DNA of 34,350 nucleotides, from the NCBI GenBank assembly GCA_007131245.1, contig SLQX01000292.1:1-34350 (forward strand), read 5' to 3'. Source of the DNA: Bacteroidales bacterium. GTDB taxonomy: Bacteria > Bacteroidota > Bacteroidia > Bacteroidales > UBA7960. The notes beneath the pieces are model-generated. The model was not told where the DNA came from. It ran no database searches and saw only the letters and a list, made by a program, of their open reading frames with translations. A program made the translations under genes and the position numbers. Each line of letters starts with the position of its first letter. Positions within the stretch are counted from its first letter, which is position 1. This document shows positions 1-8,857 of the stretch, piece after piece.

Positions 1-1669
1 CACCATATTCAAAGTTGAAAAGGGCCGATTCACCTCCCATAGCCCAAACACTTACTTCGGGGGCATCAGTAGCCCCGTGGAAAGCCAGAATGTCGGTTTC
101 TCCGGCATCTTGTCCTGCTTCACGTGCGGGGGCAAATGGATATAGGTTGAAATCCATTACAGGGTCATATCCCTCTTCACTTACAATACCATTGGCCACG
201 ATAACGTAAGTTTCGTCCTGGTCCAAAGTAACTGCAAACGTACCCACAGAGTTTTCAATACCAGCAGCGGCGGGTGCAATGTCGATTTCCAGTTCAACTC
301 CGGCAGGTACATCCACGAAAGGAGTAGCGGTGCGGAAGTCAAAATCTTCAACGAAAGCATCACCATTTACAAATACATCCACACTGGCAGCGGCCAGGTC
401 GGCAGCGTTGTGAATAATTTGAGCGCGGGCTGTGGCAATGGGTGCTTCATCCATTTCTGGTACAGCAACAGGCCATACACCAGGTGAGGGGACACTTACC
501 CCCTTGTTGTCACCACGTTCCTCGTCGCTGTTGAAGTAGTATAGAGGCCATCCTCTGTATGTAAGTTGCGTTTCACCATACACGTCTATTACAGAAAAGT
601 CATTTGAAGCCAGAGTTGATGGAATTACTATTCCGGTCTGGTCATAAATAGGCCAAATATGGTTGTTAGAAAAATCTTCATTTGTGAAGGTGTTCATATT
701 GAAATAGTCTTGCACAAAGGTATACAGGGTAAACCCATAATCGTCCACAAGGTATTGAATGATCTCATCGCCGGGATCATAGTTACCGTCATAATTAACA
801 CCATCTGAACCTACAAGTTGATTGTCAACCAGCATAACGGTGTAGTCGGGTTTGGCTACAAACCATTTGTCAATAACCCCTTCGCCATTTACATCTCCGG
901 CATCATTGTCGTTGACAAAGTAGTACAGCGGCCAGCCCTTATAGGTTGTTTGCATCGCGCCGTCCCCTCTTTCTATGGCGTCAAAATCTTCCGGATTAAG
1001 TCCTGTAAAAACAACGGGTTGCTCAGCATAAAAAACCGGCCAGTTATCAATACATCCCCCTTCGCAGGCTGATGTGCCATCTGCATCAGGGGTGAAGAAG
1101 TACAGTGTATGGCCATCTGCATCGGTTATAATAGTACCCAATTCAGGGGTTTCATTCAAAACCACATCGAATTCAGGCAACAATACAGCATCAATCACAT
1201 GAACTACGCCATTATCTGCTGTAATGTCACTGATGGTGACCAGGGCGTTGTTGATATAAATATCATCATCCCCGTCAATGGATACTGAGATATCTTGTCC
1301 AAGTAAGGTCGTTACATCTTGTGGGCCGCTAATATCATCTGAAAGGATGGTTTCTCCTACAACATGATAAAGAAGAATGCTGGTTAGGGCACCTTCCGGA
1401 ATTTCAAGGAGATCCGCCAAAACGCCTTCGGGAAGAGCGTCAAAGGCATCGTCAGTGGGTGCAAAGACGGTAAAGGGTCCGTCTCCGTTGAGTGCACCAT
1501 CTAGTTCTGCTGCAAGGATTGCAGCCTCCAGAGTTTCATGGTTCTCACTGTTCTCAATAATATTGAAAACAGTTTGAGCTTTCACTGTAAACCCTGAAAG
1601 CACAAAGACAGCCAATAGCAAGGTTACCCTTGTAGCCTTTGCAAGCAATGGTTTGATAAAGTGTTTCAT
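1..1669 (-). CDS. Secreted FAS1 / Lipoprotein_15-like / DUF4397 mosaic protein (partial, C-terminus beyond left edge)
   Basis: The frame opens with ATG at 1669 and stays open to the window edge, giving about 556 residues with no stop. It begins with a signal peptide (MKHF, then a hydrophobic stretch ending near VKAQ). A fasciclin (FAS1) domain follows at about residues 30-165, with the typical 'TVFAPTDDAF' block and an 'NGVVHVIDAVLLP' end. Next come two copies of a repeat carrying 'GWPLYYF', like the secreted Lipoprotein_15/COG4315 repeat; the first also has 'DGHTLYFFTPD' and 'CEGGCIDNWP'. The visible C-terminal part resembles DUF4397 ('IIHNAADLAAASVDVFVNG'). These domains are usually extracellular and linked to adhesion or surface display; the exact function is unknown. 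The protein is very rich in Asp and Glu. No sorting domain is visible because the end is missing. I found no exact TAnnTTTG element upstream. Confidence 0.88.
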   Translation of the reverse strand, partial: MKHFIKPLLAKATRVTLLLAVFVLSGFTVKAQTVFNIIENSENHETLEAAILAAELDGALNGDGPFTVFAPTDDAFDALPEGVLADLLEIPEGALTSILLYHVVGETILSDDISGPQDVTTLLGQDISVSIDGDDDIYINNALVTISDITADNGVVHVIDAVLLPEFDVVLNETPELGTIITDADGHTLYFFTPDADGTSACEGGCIDNWPVFYAEQPVVFTGLNPEDFDAIERGDGAMQTTYKGWPLYYFVNDNDAGDVNGEGVIDKWFVAKPDYTVMLVDNQLVGSDGVNYDGNYDPGDEIIQYLVDDYGFTLYTFVQDYFNMNTFTNEDFSNNHIWPIYDQTGIVIPSTLASNDFSVIDVYGETQLTYRGWPLYYFNSDEERGDNKGVSVPSPGVWPVAVPEMDEAPIATARAQIIHNAADLAAASVDVFVNGDAFVEDFDFRTATPFVDVPAGVELEIDIAPAAAGIENSVGTFAVTLDQDETYVIVANGIVSEEGYDPVMDFNLYPFAPAREAGQDAGETDILAFHGATDAPEVSVWAMGGESALFNFEYG

Positions 1670-2222
1670 AAGTTGAAAATTTGAGTTAATAATCGAATTA
1701 ATTTTTTAGTTTGTTGTATTTTCCAAATTCAACACTTGTTTTAACATGATAACAACCATTCTGTTCAACCATAAGTCTTAAAAGTTAAACAGAAACAAGT
1801 CGTTTTTTAATTAATTATTACTTTGAAGATTTGTATAGGATTGATAAACAGTGTTTTGGCCCCGGATATATCTTTTGGTTAAATAGTGTTAATTAATTTT
1901 GCTGAGCAGAAAAAAGATAGCACTGGTTTTAAGAATATGTCTAAAAGAGATTTTGGTTCAGCAGCACCAAGAGACCAAAATTCTTATATTATGGCTTGTA
2001 GGGGAGTAAGTTCAAAATGAATTTAAAAAGGTCTGTCTGTTTTATCTCAAATAAGATGAGATATCAGCATCTGTACTTAAATAATCGGGGCATGTTCTGA
2101 TTTAAGCCTTATGGCTTTATGTTTAATCAATGGTGATTGCCAACAATTAGCTGTTTATTTTTTTTGAATTGTTAGAAAAAATACCGTAATTGCATGAAAA
2201 ATTAAAAAAACACCCTTAAATT
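1670..2222. other. AT-rich intergenic region, no gene seen
   Basis: This 553-base gap separates two divergent genes, the FAS1 protein (-) and fructose bisphosphatase (+), so it should hold both promoters. No convincing coding frame is present. An inverted repeat (ATTTTGGT at 1950-1957, ACCAAAAT at 1974-1981) is the only clear structure and has no T-run after it. I found no exact TAnnTTTG element for either gene; TATGTTTA near 2119 is the closest candidate for fbp. Confidence 0.5.
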
Positions 2223-3257
2223 ATGACTCCAGCACATAGAATCAAAACACTAACGCAATTTATTGTGGAAAGGCAGGCTCAGTACCCCCATGCCAAGGGT
2301 GCTTTGACACGCCTGCTAAATGACATTGCAACGGCAGCTAAAATAGTGAACCGCGAGATTAATGCTGCCGGCTTGGTTGATATCCTGGGATATGAAGGCT
2401 CGGATAACATCCAGGGAGAAGCCCAGAAAAAATTGGATGTATATGCCAATGAGCGGTTTATTGAAGCTTTAAAGGGCGGCGGAGAGTGCTGCGCCATTGC
2501 ATCAGAAGAAAATGAGAAGATTATTTCTTTTCAGAACGAATTTTCTGACCTGGGCAAATACGTTATAGCCATCGACCCTCTGGACGGGAGTAGTAACATA
2601 GATGCCAATGTCTCCATAGGTACGGTATTTTCCATTTACCGCCGTCGTTCAGAGTCAGGCCCCGGGGTCCTTGAGGACATGCTGCAACCGGGTGTAAACC
2701 TGGTAGCTGCAGGCTATGTAATTTATGGTTCTTCTACCATGCTCGTCTATACTACGGGTAAAGGTGTCAATGGCTTCACCCTCGATCCCAGTGTGGGTAT
2801 TTTTTGTCTTTCTCACCCTGACATGCGCTTCCCGGAAACGGCCAACATTTACTCAATCAATGAAGGCAATTACATTTATTTTCCTGAAGGGATAAAGCGC
2901 TATCTCAAATATTGTCAGGAGGATGACCCTGCCACGCTTCGACCCTTTACTTCAAGGTATATTGGTTCGATGGTGGCCGACTTTCATCGGAATCTCATTA
3001 AAGGTGGTATATTTATGTACCCGGGAACCAAAAAGCAACCCAGTGGTAAGTTGAGGCTTTTATACGAATGCAACCCCGTGGCATTTATAGCGGAACAGGC
3101 TGGGGGAAAGGCAAGTGATGGGATAAGGCGTATTATGGAGATTCAGCCAAAAACCCTTCACCAAAGAGCTCCTTTCTTTGTAGGTCCTAAGGCGATGGTT
3201 GAAAAAGTGGAAGTACTGCTTAAAACCTATTCTTCGGAAGAGCTTCACATAAAATAA
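2223..3257 (+). CDS. fbp: Fructose-1,6-bisphosphatase, class I
   Basis: This cytosolic enzyme removes the 1-phosphate of fructose 1,6-bisphosphate to give fructose 6-phosphate, a committed step of gluconeogenesis. The 344-residue length is normal for class I FBPase. The metal-binding signature DPLDGSSN lies at residues 118-125, preceded by 'YVIAI' as expected. The C-terminal half contains the sugar-phosphate-binding region ('[20 protein letters not shown]') and the family's '[10 protein letters not shown]' and 'EQAGGKAS' blocks. Many other Bacteroidota carry the unrelated class III enzyme, but this sequence is clearly class I. The gene stands alone: the upstream neighbour is divergent and a strong hairpin terminator follows 30 bases after the stop. 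The ATG start is the first in frame and fits the family N-terminus; no Shine-Dalgarno sequence is visible. Confidence 0.97.
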   Translation: MTPAHRIKTLTQFIVERQAQYPHAKGALTRLLNDIATAAKIVNREINAAGLVDILGYEGSDNIQGEAQKKLDVYANERFIEALKGGGECCAIASEENEKIISFQNEFSDLGKYVIAIDPLDGSSNIDANVSIGTVFSIYRRRSESGPGVLEDMLQPGVNLVAAGYVIYGSSTMLVYTTGKGVNGFTLDPSVGIFCLSHPDMRFPETANIYSINEGNYIYFPEGIKRYLKYCQEDDPATLRPFTSRYIGSMVADFHRNLIKGGIFMYPGTKKQPSGKLRLLYECNPVAFIAEQAGGKASDGIRRIMEIQPKTLHQRAPFFVGPKAMVEKVEVLLKTYSSEELHIK

Positions 3258-3286
3258 AAAAACATAGAAAGTAAGAGTCACCTCCT

Positions 3287-3321
3287 AAAAGCCCTGTAGT
3301 ATTTATTGCTGCAGGGCTTTT
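3287..3321 (+). terminator. Rho-independent terminator after fbp
   Basis: A 13-base-pair stem (AAAAGCCCTGTAG with CTGCAGGGCTTTT, one G-U pair) closes a 9-base loop and ends in a T-run. It lies 30 bases after the fbp stop and separates fbp from the mfd promoter. Confidence 0.85.
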
Positions 3322-3372
3322 GGTGGGTGGTTATAGTGGTGAATGTAGCAACATATAAATATGATCCAATGA

Positions 3373-3404
3373 TTTGTGCATGAGGGTCAGATTAGGTATC
3401 TTTG
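3373..3404 (+). promoter_or_regulatory. Bacteroidota-type promoter of mfd
   Basis: TTTG at 3373-3376 and TATCTTTG at 3397-3404 are 20 bases apart, an exact match to the TTTG / TAnnTTTG promoter of Bacteroidota. Transcription should start near 3410, downstream of the ATG at 3376, so that ATG cannot be the mfd start. Confidence 0.8.
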
Positions 3405-3435
3405 CACGATTTTTCACCAGCCAAGAAATCCAATC

Positions 3436-6400
3436 GTGAAGCCCACCGAGTTTATTCTAAAATACAAGCAAACTCCTGCCATTAAAGATCTTTCGGCACT
3501 ACTCAAGCAGGGTGATTTGCAATTTGTAAATCTGTCGGGAATGGCAGGCTCCGCAGCATCGGTAGTAGCTGCAGCCACCTATAAATCCCTGACCAAGCCC
3601 TTTGTGGTTATTCTTTCTTCCAGGGAGTCAGCGGCATACTTTTTCAATGATTTAGAGAATCTGCTGGATGAAAAGGATTTGTCCTATGAAAAAAGGAGTA
3701 TTTTTTTATTTCCCTCCTCTTATAAAAAACCTTATCAAACCACAGATACTGACAATGCCAACGTATTGCTTCGCTCAGAAGTAATCAACCGGCTCTCTTC
3801 GGAAACCAAAAAGTTTATTGTGGTTACATACCCCGATGCACTTATCGAAAAGGTGGTTTCACGAAAGGTCTTAAAGAAGAATATATTAACTCTTCACCAG
3901 GGTGAAGATACCTCAGTGGATTTTATCCTGGAACTATTGTTGGAGTATGGTTTCTATCGGGTTGATTTTGTGGTGGAGCCAGGTCAGTTTTCGCTGCGGG
4001 GAGGTATTGTGGATGTGTTTTCCTATTCCAACGACTTCCCTTTTCGTATTGAAATAATGGGTGATCAGGTAGAAAGTTTGCGAACATTTAATCCTGAAAG
4101 CCAAGTTTCTGTTGAAAAGCTGGAAAAAATAAGTATTTTACCTGATGTTAGTGAACTGGCAGCCACCCACGAAAAGGAAGACTTCTTTTCCATCCTGCCC
4201 TCTCATACAATATTTTGGGATGAAGACCTGCACTTTGCAAAAGAAAAAATCCAGGCAAATTATGATAAAGCCCTGGATGTTTTTGAGGACTTTTTTTCAG
4301 ACCGCCCGCACAGTACACCTGGAGAGCTCTTTATTCAAGGGGAAGAGTTTGTTCAAAAGATTCAAAACTTTACCAATGTAGAGTTCCGCAGACATTACTT
4401 TACGGAGCAAAGTACTGGCTCTGTGGGTTTCGATTTTAGTCCACAGCCCTCCTTCAATAAAAACTTCGAGTTGCTCATACGCAATTTGATGGAGAAAACA
4501 TCTCATGGATTCACCAATTTTATTTTGTCTGACAATCCACGCCAGGTAAGCCGTATACATTCCATTTTTGAAATTGTGGCCGAGGAGAAACAGCAGGAAG
4601 GATACCTAAGGCATGAAACCCTCCCGGTGTCGCTTCATGAAGGGTTTGTGGATCACCTGGAGAAAGTTGTTTGCTATACCGACCATCAAATTTTTGAGCG
4701 TTATCATCGTTTTCGCATCCGGGATAAGTTTACCGGGAAAAAGGCCATTACGCTTAAAGAACTCAATAACCTTCAACCCGGAGATTATATTACACATATT
4801 GATCATGGAGTAGGTATATACAGCGGATTGGAGAAGATAGAAGTAAACGGAAAGTTACAGGAAGCCATACGTTTGATTTATAAGGGAAATGATGTGTTGT
4901 ATATCAGCATCCACTCCTTACATCGAATCAGTAAATACTCAGGAAAGGAAGGGGCTGAGCCAACATTAAATCGTTTGGGTTCGCCTGCCTGGGCTAATTT
5001 GAAGAAAAAAACCAAGAGTAAAGTAAAAGATATTGCAAAGGATTTGATTCGGTTATATGCTGAACGCAAGGCTCAAAAGGGCTTTGCTTTTTCACCAGAT
5101 TCCTACCTGCAAAATGAATTAGAAGCTTCTTTTATATATGAAGATACTCCCGACCAGTTAAAAGCTACCGAAAATGTAAAGCAGGATATGGAAAAGCCTT
5201 ATCCTATGGATCGCTTGATCTGCGGCGATGTGGGTTTTGGGAAAACCGAAGTGGCAATCAGAGCTGCCTTTAAAGCCGTTACGGAGAGTAAGCAGGTGGC
5301 CGTATTGGTACCCACTACCATATTGGCTTTGCAACATTTTCATACGTTTACAGAGAGGTTAAAAGAGTTCCCCTGCAATATTGATTATATCAACCGCTTT
5401 CGCACCCAAAAACAAAAAAAAGAAATCATTCAAAATGTCAGGGATGGGGATATTGATATTCTTATAGGCACACATAGGCTGGTAAGTGGTGATATAAAGT
5501 TTAAAGATCTTGGATTATTGGTAGTGGACGAAGAGCAGAAGTTTGGAGTTTCCACAAAGGAGAAATTAAAAAAGCTAAAGGTGAATGTGGACACCCTTAC
5601 CCTGTCAGCTACTCCCATTCCCCGGACCTTGCAATTTTCCATGATGGGGGCACGTGACCTGTCATTGATCAATACTCCACCGCAGAACCGTTATCCTATC
5701 ATTACAGAGTTGCATGTGTTTAACGAAGGTTTGGTTCGTGATGCAATTATGAATGAGATAAGCCGGGGTGGCCAGGTGTTTTTTATTCATAACCGGGTGC
5801 AAAATATCGAAATGCTTGCTGATATGGTGAAGCGCTTATGCCCTGACCTACGAATTGCCATCGGACATGGGCAAATGCCCGGTGCCAGGTTGGAGGAGGT
5901 GATGATAGACTTCATTGACGGTCAGTATGATGTACTTATAGCAACGACCATTGTGGAGTCGGGCCTGGATATACCCAATGCCAATACCATTATCATTAAC
6001 AATCCTCATCATTTTGGCTTGAGCGATTTGCATCAGATGCGCGGGAGGGTTGGAAGGACCAACAAAAAAGCTTTTTGCTATCTCCTGGCACCCCCTTTGA
6101 CTACCCTGACTGATGATGCCCGAAAGCGGCTGAAAACCATTGAAGAGTTTTCTGACCTGGGAAGTGGATTTAACATTGCCATGCGGGATCTGGATATCAG
6201 AGGTGCAGGAAACCTGCTGGGAGCCGAACAGAGTGGATTTATTTCGGAGGTAGGTTTTGAGATGTACCATAAAATACTGGATGAGGCCATAATGGAACTG
6301 AAAGAAACGGAATTTAAAGACCATTTTGCAGGGGAGCCCAAAGATGGTGAACAGCAGCGCTATGTTAGTAATTGCGTGCTGGAAACCGATCTTCAATTAT

Positions 6401-6816
6401 TAATTCCAACCCATTATGTAGAAAATACACAGGAGCGTCTGAGCCTTTATAAAGATTTGGATAATTTGGATCAGGAAGATCAATTGAAAAAATTTATTGA
6501 GCAGATGGTGGATCGTTTTGGACCAGTCCCTGAAGAAACCACAGGCTTGTTTATGGCCATCCGCCTGAGATGGAAAGCGGCACAGCTGGGCTTTGAAAAG
6601 GTGATTCTTAAATCAGGGAAGTTTATAGGGCATTTTATTTCCAATCAGGATTCAGCCTTTTACAGCAGTGAAACGTTTCCCGCCATACTGGCTTATGTTC
6701 AGCAAAATCCCCGGAAATGCATGATTAAAGAAAACTCCAAAAAACTTGTGCTCACCGTTAAGGATGTGAAAACCATTGAAGAAGCCTATGATTTTTTGCT
6801 TAAAATGAAGCCCTGA
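3436..6816 (+). CDS. mfd: Transcription-repair coupling factor Mfd
   Basis: Mfd pushes stalled RNA polymerase off damaged template using ATP and recruits the UvrABC excision machinery. The UvrB-like N-terminal part is followed by the CarD-like RNA-polymerase-binding module ('HIDHGVGIY', near residue 454), Walker A 'GDVGFGKTE' (near 596), the DEEQ box (near 698), 'LSATPIPRTL', the motif VI region 'QMRGRVGRT' (near 868) and the C-terminal TRCF domain. I chose GTG at 3436 (VKPTEF, 1126 residues) because the promoter lies at 3373-3404: the frame extends upstream to ATG 3376, but that codon overlaps the -33 element. A long inverted repeat that can act as a terminator follows the stop. Confidence 0.96.
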   Translation: MKPTEFILKYKQTPAIKDLSALLKQGDLQFVNLSGMAGSAASVVAAATYKSLTKPFVVILSSRESAAYFFNDLENLLDEKDLSYEKRSIFLFPSSYKKPYQTTDTDNANVLLRSEVINRLSSETKKFIVVTYPDALIEKVVSRKVLKKNILTLHQGEDTSVDFILELLLEYGFYRVDFVVEPGQFSLRGGIVDVFSYSNDFPFRIEIMGDQVESLRTFNPESQVSVEKLEKISILPDVSELAATHEKEDFFSILPSHTIFWDEDLHFAKEKIQANYDKALDVFEDFFSDRPHSTPGELFIQGEEFVQKIQNFTNVEFRRHYFTEQSTGSVGFDFSPQPSFNKNFELLIRNLMEKTSHGFTNFILSDNPRQVSRIHSIFEIVAEEKQQEGYLRHETLPVSLHEGFVDHLEKVVCYTDHQIFERYHRFRIRDKFTGKKAITLKELNNLQPGDYITHIDHGVGIYSGLEKIEVNGKLQEAIRLIYKGNDVLYISIHSLHRISKYSGKEGAEPTLNRLGSPAWANLKKKTKSKVKDIAKDLIRLYAERKAQKGFAFSPDSYLQNELEASFIYEDTPDQLKATENVKQDMEKPYPMDRLICGDVGFGKTEVAIRAAFKAVTESKQVAVLVPTTILALQHFHTFTERLKEFPCNIDYINRFRTQKQKKEIIQNVRDGDIDILIGTHRLVSGDIKFKDLGLLVVDEEQKFGVSTKEKLKKLKVNVDTLTLSATPIPRTLQFSMMGARDLSLINTPPQNRYPIITELHVFNEGLVRDAIMNEISRGGQVFFIHNRVQNIEMLADMVKRLCPDLRIAIGHGQMPGARLEEVMIDFIDGQYDVLIATTIVESGLDIPNANTIIINNPHHFGLSDLHQMRGRVGRTNKKAFCYLLAPPLTTLTDDARKRLKTIEEFSDLGSGFNIAMRDLDIRGAGNLLGAEQSGFISEVGFEMYHKILDEAIMELKETEFKDHFAGEPKDGEQQRYVSNCVLETDLQLLIPTHYVENTQERLSLYKDLDNLDQEDQLKKFIEQMVDRFGPVPEETTGLFMAIRLRWKAAQLGFEKVILKSGKFIGHFISNQDSAFYSSETFPAILAYVQQNPRKCMIKENSKKLVLTVKDVKTIEEAYDFLLKMKP

Positions 6817-6866
6817 ATCACAGGAGGTTGGTGTTTATCCAGTACCTAATATTTCCTCGCCGGAAA

Positions 6867-6933
6867 GGTTTTGGCTCCGGGTGTTGATGTTAAGGCTATT
6901 TGCTTCAACGTTGCAACACCCGGGGCCAAAACC
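6867..6933. terminator. Bidirectional terminator between mfd and glmM
   Basis: Two 20-base arms (6867-6886 and 6914-6933) are inverted copies with a single G-U pair and enclose a 27-base loop. T-runs flank both sides (CTCTTTTT on the mfd side, a shorter TTT on the other strand). It lies between two convergent genes and probably serves both. Confidence 0.75.
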
Positions 6934-6957
6934 TCTTTTTGTATTGTAAAAGGGCTA

Positions 6958-8352
6958 TTAACTTTCTTTTATGAGATTGCTGATGTCGTTTAAAAGTTTT
7001 TTAGCCAGTGCTTCAGACTTCACCTCACTATCGCTTTCGGCATAAATCCTGATGATGGGTTCGGTATTGGATTTACGCAAGTGCACCCACTCTTTGTCGA
7101 AATGGATTTTCACGCCATCGGTTTTGTCAATTTTTTGTTTTTTATATTGGTTGGCAATCTTTTCGAGTATGGCCCCCAGGTCGATGCCCTTGGATAACTC
7201 AATTTTATGTTTTGAAATGAAGTAATCTGGTAAGCCTTTTTTAAGCCCTACCACCGTTTTTTTTGATTTTGCCAGATGGCTTAAAAATAATGCAATTCCA
7301 GTGAGTGCATCACGACCGTAATGTATGGCAGGATAAATAACTCCCCCATTGCCTTCACCACCAATCACAGCATTAACGTCCTTCATCTTTTCCACCACAT
7401 TGATTTCACCAACAGCTGATGCATAATGATGTTGTCCATGTTTTTCAGTTATATCTTTGAGTGCTTGTGTTGAGGAGAGGTTGCTTGCAGTATTGCCGGG
7501 CTGGTGTTGCAATATGTAGTCGGCTACAGAAACAAGTGTGTATTCTTCACCAAACATTTCACCATTGTTACACACTATGGCCAACCGATCCACGTCGGGG
7601 TCAAGGGCAAAACCCACCTGTGCTGTGCTTTTTTCTACTTCACCGGACAGTATGCTCAGGTTTTCGGGCAGGGGCTCGGGGTTATGGGGGAAAAGTCCGT
7701 TGGGATCGCAGAAGAGTTCCGTCACTTTTTTTACACCCAGCGCATCGAGCAGCATGGGTACGGCAATACCTCCAACTGAGTTTACCGCGTCAACGACCAC
7801 ATGAAAGTTTGCAGCTGCAATGGCTTCGGTATCCACCAAATCCAGCTCAAGGATTTTTTCAATGTGCATTTCAATGACCCCTTCTTCCAGGGTGTAGCTA
7901 CCTGTTTTTTCCACAGGGGCAAACACCGCATTTTCAACATGGGAATACTTCATCATCTCTTCACCCTCTGCGGTGTTAAGAAATTCCCCTTTTTCGTTGA
8001 GCAGTTTTAGGGCGTTCCAGTTTTTGGGGTTGTGGCTGGCCGTAAGAATGATGCCTCCATGGCACTGGTATTCTCTTACTCCAATCCCAATAGTAGGGGT
8101 TGGAGCCATCCCTGCATCTATGATGTCAATTCCCATAAACTGGAGGGTGGAGGTTACTAGTTTATTTACAATGGGGCCCGATATCCGGGCATCACGGCCA
8201 ATCAGAATTTTTATCCGTTTTTCCGGGAAACGGTTCTTCAGCCATTCTCCATAAGCCACTGTGAATTTCATGATATCTACAGGACTTAACCCCTCTCCGG
8301 GTTTCCCTCCCAATGTTCCGCGTATTCCTGAAATGGATGTGATTAGTGTCAT
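6958..8352 (-). CDS. glmM: Phosphoglucosamine mutase-type phosphohexomutase
   Basis: This alpha-D-phosphohexomutase most likely converts glucosamine 6-phosphate to glucosamine 1-phosphate on the way to UDP-GlcNAc, peptidoglycan and lipopolysaccharide. The four signatures are present: the phosphoserine loop 'TASHNP' with Ser106, the metal loop 'DPDVDR' (251-256), the sugar loop 'GGEGNGG', and the phosphate-binding 'RKSNTEPIIR' near the C-terminus. Length (464 residues) fits. Phosphomannomutase/phosphoglucomutase activity cannot be excluded from sequence alone, but Bacteroidota proteins that start 'MTLITSISGIRGT' are usually assigned to GlmM. The ATG at 8352 lies about 27 bases below a TATCTTTG promoter element. 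The gene is convergent with mfd and appears monocistronic. Confidence 0.9.
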   Translation of the reverse strand: MTLITSISGIRGTLGGKPGEGLSPVDIMKFTVAYGEWLKNRFPEKRIKILIGRDARISGPIVNKLVTSTLQFMGIDIIDAGMAPTPTIGIGVREYQCHGGIILTASHNPKNWNALKLLNEKGEFLNTAEGEEMMKYSHVENAVFAPVEKTGSYTLEEGVIEMHIEKILELDLVDTEAIAAANFHVVVDAVNSVGGIAVPMLLDALGVKKVTELFCDPNGLFPHNPEPLPENLSILSGEVEKSTAQVGFALDPDVDRLAIVCNNGEMFGEEYTLVSVADYILQHQPGNTASNLSSTQALKDITEKHGQHHYASAVGEINVVEKMKDVNAVIGGEGNGGVIYPAIHYGRDALTGIALFLSHLAKSKKTVVGLKKGLPDYFISKHKIELSKGIDLGAILEKIANQYKKQKIDKTDGVKIHFDKEWVHLRKSNTEPIIRIYAESDSEVKSEALAKKLLNDISNLIKES

Positions 8353-8378
8353 AATAATTTTGGGTTAAAATGAAAGTG

Positions 8379-8386
8379 CAAAGATA
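8379..8386 (-). promoter_or_regulatory. Promoter element (-7 box) of glmM
   Basis: On the minus strand this reads TATCTTTG, an exact TAnnTTTG match, about 27 bases upstream of the glmM ATG. A matching -33 TTTG is not evident. Confidence 0.6.
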
Positions 8387-8857
8387 CGCTTTAGCACGTT
8401 TTAAGCCTAGGATTAACTGGCAATATTTTTCAAGGGTATAAGATAGTGCGAAACAAGAGATATGCTTTGTGAAAGGCTCTGGAGTAATGGTTTGTTTGGT
8501 TTGGTAAGACCAAAGCAGGTGTGAGCAAACCAAATTAAGTGTGCAAAGTGAAAAAGCGAAGGAGGTTTGCCGTTTTGGATGAAATAAATGGAAGACAAAA
8601 TATTTAGATTTATTTCGTAAGTGTCTGTTAAAAAGTTGTTTGCCACAACTGGCAAAGGTGCGATGGTTTTTTGGGAGGGTGAAAGCGCTTATTGAACAAG
8701 ATTTCTGAGCTTGCATGAAGATTTTTCATAAATTTATCACAGGGAAAGGGCATGCCTAAAACCTTATGCTTTAAGGTGTGTTGATATAAACTGATTCAGT
8801 TTGTTGCTTTTTTTCAGCCAATTCCGCTTACAGGAAAACATTTTATAGTTTATACAT
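8387..8857. other. Intergenic region with two palindromes, no gene seen
   Basis: The gap lies between divergent glmM and protease genes. Open frames on the minus strand here (for example 8413-8655) show no family features. Two inverted repeats lie close to the protease gene: ACCTTA / TAAGGT at 8761-8777 and the palindrome AAACTGA-T-TCAGTTT at 8788-8802. They could be operator sites or RNA hairpins. No exact TAnnTTTG element was found for the protease. Confidence 0.4.

Noticed and set aside
3376-3435. N-terminal 20-codon extension of mfd
   Set aside because: It is covered by the -33 and -7 promoter boxes and would lie upstream of the transcript start.
5848-6396. Minus-strand 182-codon frame inside mfd
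   Set aside because: It lies opposite the highly conserved helicase part of mfd and is best explained as an antisense shadow.
8413-8655. Minus-strand 80-codon frame
   Set aside because: No family features and no promoter of its own; it lies upstream of the glmM promoter in a low-complexity AT-rich region.
8192-8716. Minus-strand 174-codon frame between glmM and the protease
   Set aside because: It overlaps the glmM start region in another frame, has no recognisable domain, and its composition looks non-coding.
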